Origin: a virus | Length of the DNA stretch: 20,870 bases | Direction: 5' to 3' (one strand) | Virus record (IMG/VR): IMGVR_UViG_3300047546_000906 | Span: 1 to 20,870 of that record | Shown here: piece after piece, positions 20,475-20,870 of the stretch | Layout: every line of letters begins with the position of its first letter | How positions within the stretch are numbered: position 1 is the stretch's first letter | Made by a program: the position numbers and the translations under genes | Notes under the pieces: generated by a model | The model's input: only the letters and a program-made list of their open reading frames with translations | What the model was told of the DNA's origin: nothing | Database searches by the model: none

Positions 20475-20839
20475 CACGAGAAGAGGCAATTTTGGAACTT
20501 AACCATAGGGCAACGCAAAAGTATTTAGTTTACTTGGCCCTCCAGGAAATCATGCTGGATTATTACGAGGACGTGACAATGTTAAAGGCTTTTGACGGTG
20601 ATCTAAAGACCAAACATAAGAACATGATTAACGCGCTAAAACGTAAATCGACTGAGGCATTTAGATTTTTGGAAAATTACGACGGCGGCGAGGCAACAAT
20701 AAAACAATTTCACGAATTCGTCAGTTTATTTGAACGCTTGCACAATTCAATCGACCAGGGCGGCTTGGTTTTTCACGATTGCTTGGCAGCAATAGACCAA
20801 ATTTTAAAGGACTATGAAGAGGCGCAAAGTAACGGATAA
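20471..20839 (+). CDS. Hypothetical helical 122-residue protein
   Basis: The protein is mostly helical: ILELNHRATQKYLVYLALQEIMLDYYEDVT, then a stretch LKTKHKNMINALKRKSTEAFRFLENYDGG, then IKQFHEFVSLFERLHNSIDQGG, and a final helix (AIDQILKDYEEAQ). No membrane segment or known domain is recognised. It starts in ATGA overlap with the HTH gene. A further frame starts inside its end at 20814. Confidence 0.7.
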   Translation: MTREEAILELNHRATQKYLVYLALQEIMLDYYEDVTMLKAFDGDLKTKHKNMINALKRKSTEAFRFLENYDGGEATIKQFHEFVSLFERLHNSIDQGGLVFHDCLAAIDQILKDYEEAQSNG

Positions 20840-20870
20840 AGAAAAAGATTTAATCTTTGAATGCTGGCAA
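20814..20870 (+). CDS. N-terminus of the next gene, truncated by the window edge
   Basis: ATG 20814 lies inside the 3' end of the previous gene and opens a frame that continues unbroken for 19 codons to the window end (MKRRKVTDKEKDLIFECWQ). A basic, charged start. Too short to assign; the 26-base overlap resembles the coupling used elsewhere in the operon. Confidence 0.55.
   Translation, partial: MKRRKVTDKEKDLIFECWQ

Noticed and set aside
1-20870. CRISPR array or direct repeat-spacer pattern
   Set aside because: No regularly spaced repeats were found; repeats seen are protein-coding fibre and propeller units or start leaders.

Overview
The window is a stretch of a tailed double-stranded DNA phage (or prophage) genome whose host is most likely a member of the Bacteroidota. 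Three things point to that host. The best promoter (17818-17847) has the Bacteroidota form TTTG-N17-TATTTTTTG. Start codons sit in A-rich leaders with almost no Shine-Dalgarno sequences. The tail-hub, fibre and lysis-region proteins have the character of flavobacterial/cytophagal siphophages. There is no tail-sheath gene, and the tube, chaperone and tape-measure set suggests a long non-contractile tail (siphovirus). No integrase or terminase lies in the window, so lysogeny cannot be judged.

Layout. (1) 1-107: tail end of an upstream gene, possibly the capsid gene, and a strong terminator. (2) 153-1139: a GT4-type glycosyltransferase, unusual in this place. (3) 1132-4626: head-tail connector, head-tail joining protein, HK97 gp10-like protein, tail terminator, two tandem related tail-tube proteins, and a tail assembly chaperone whose long form needs a -1 frameshift at a run of ten A. 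(4) 4623-13176: tape measure, a 1060-residue baseplate hub-like protein carrying a seven-repeat beta-propeller insertion, and an 1136-residue fibre. (5) 13196-13817: two small unknown genes and a terminator. (6) 13866-16823: small membrane proteins, a hidden 40-residue basic peptide, a metallophosphoesterase, an HNH homing endonuclease on the opposite strand, a pseudoknot-like DNA/RNA element, an M15 peptidase endolysin and a membrane-anchored protein; this is a lysis-like region. (7) 17770-16916, minus strand: an unknown gene, an aberrant tRNA(Tyr)-like element and a Nmad1/DUF1599-like gene. (8) 17818 to the end, plus strand: an early-type operon with ERF single-strand annealing protein, Gp157-like protein, several micro-genes and helix-turn-helix proteins.

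How it works together. Genes of the structural block are packed with ATGA-type overlaps, so translation is probably coupled. The early operon mixes coupled genes with genes that each carry a repeated leader ending ACACCTATGG. The most interesting observations are the probable programmed frameshift, the tRNA-like element with a D-loop enlarged by about 75 bases, the hairpin-plus-complementary-strand (pseudoknot) element between the HNH gene and the endolysin, the repeated start-site leader, the propeller inserted in the tail hub, and the glycosyltransferase between head genes. No single undescribed system can be claimed from the sequence alone.
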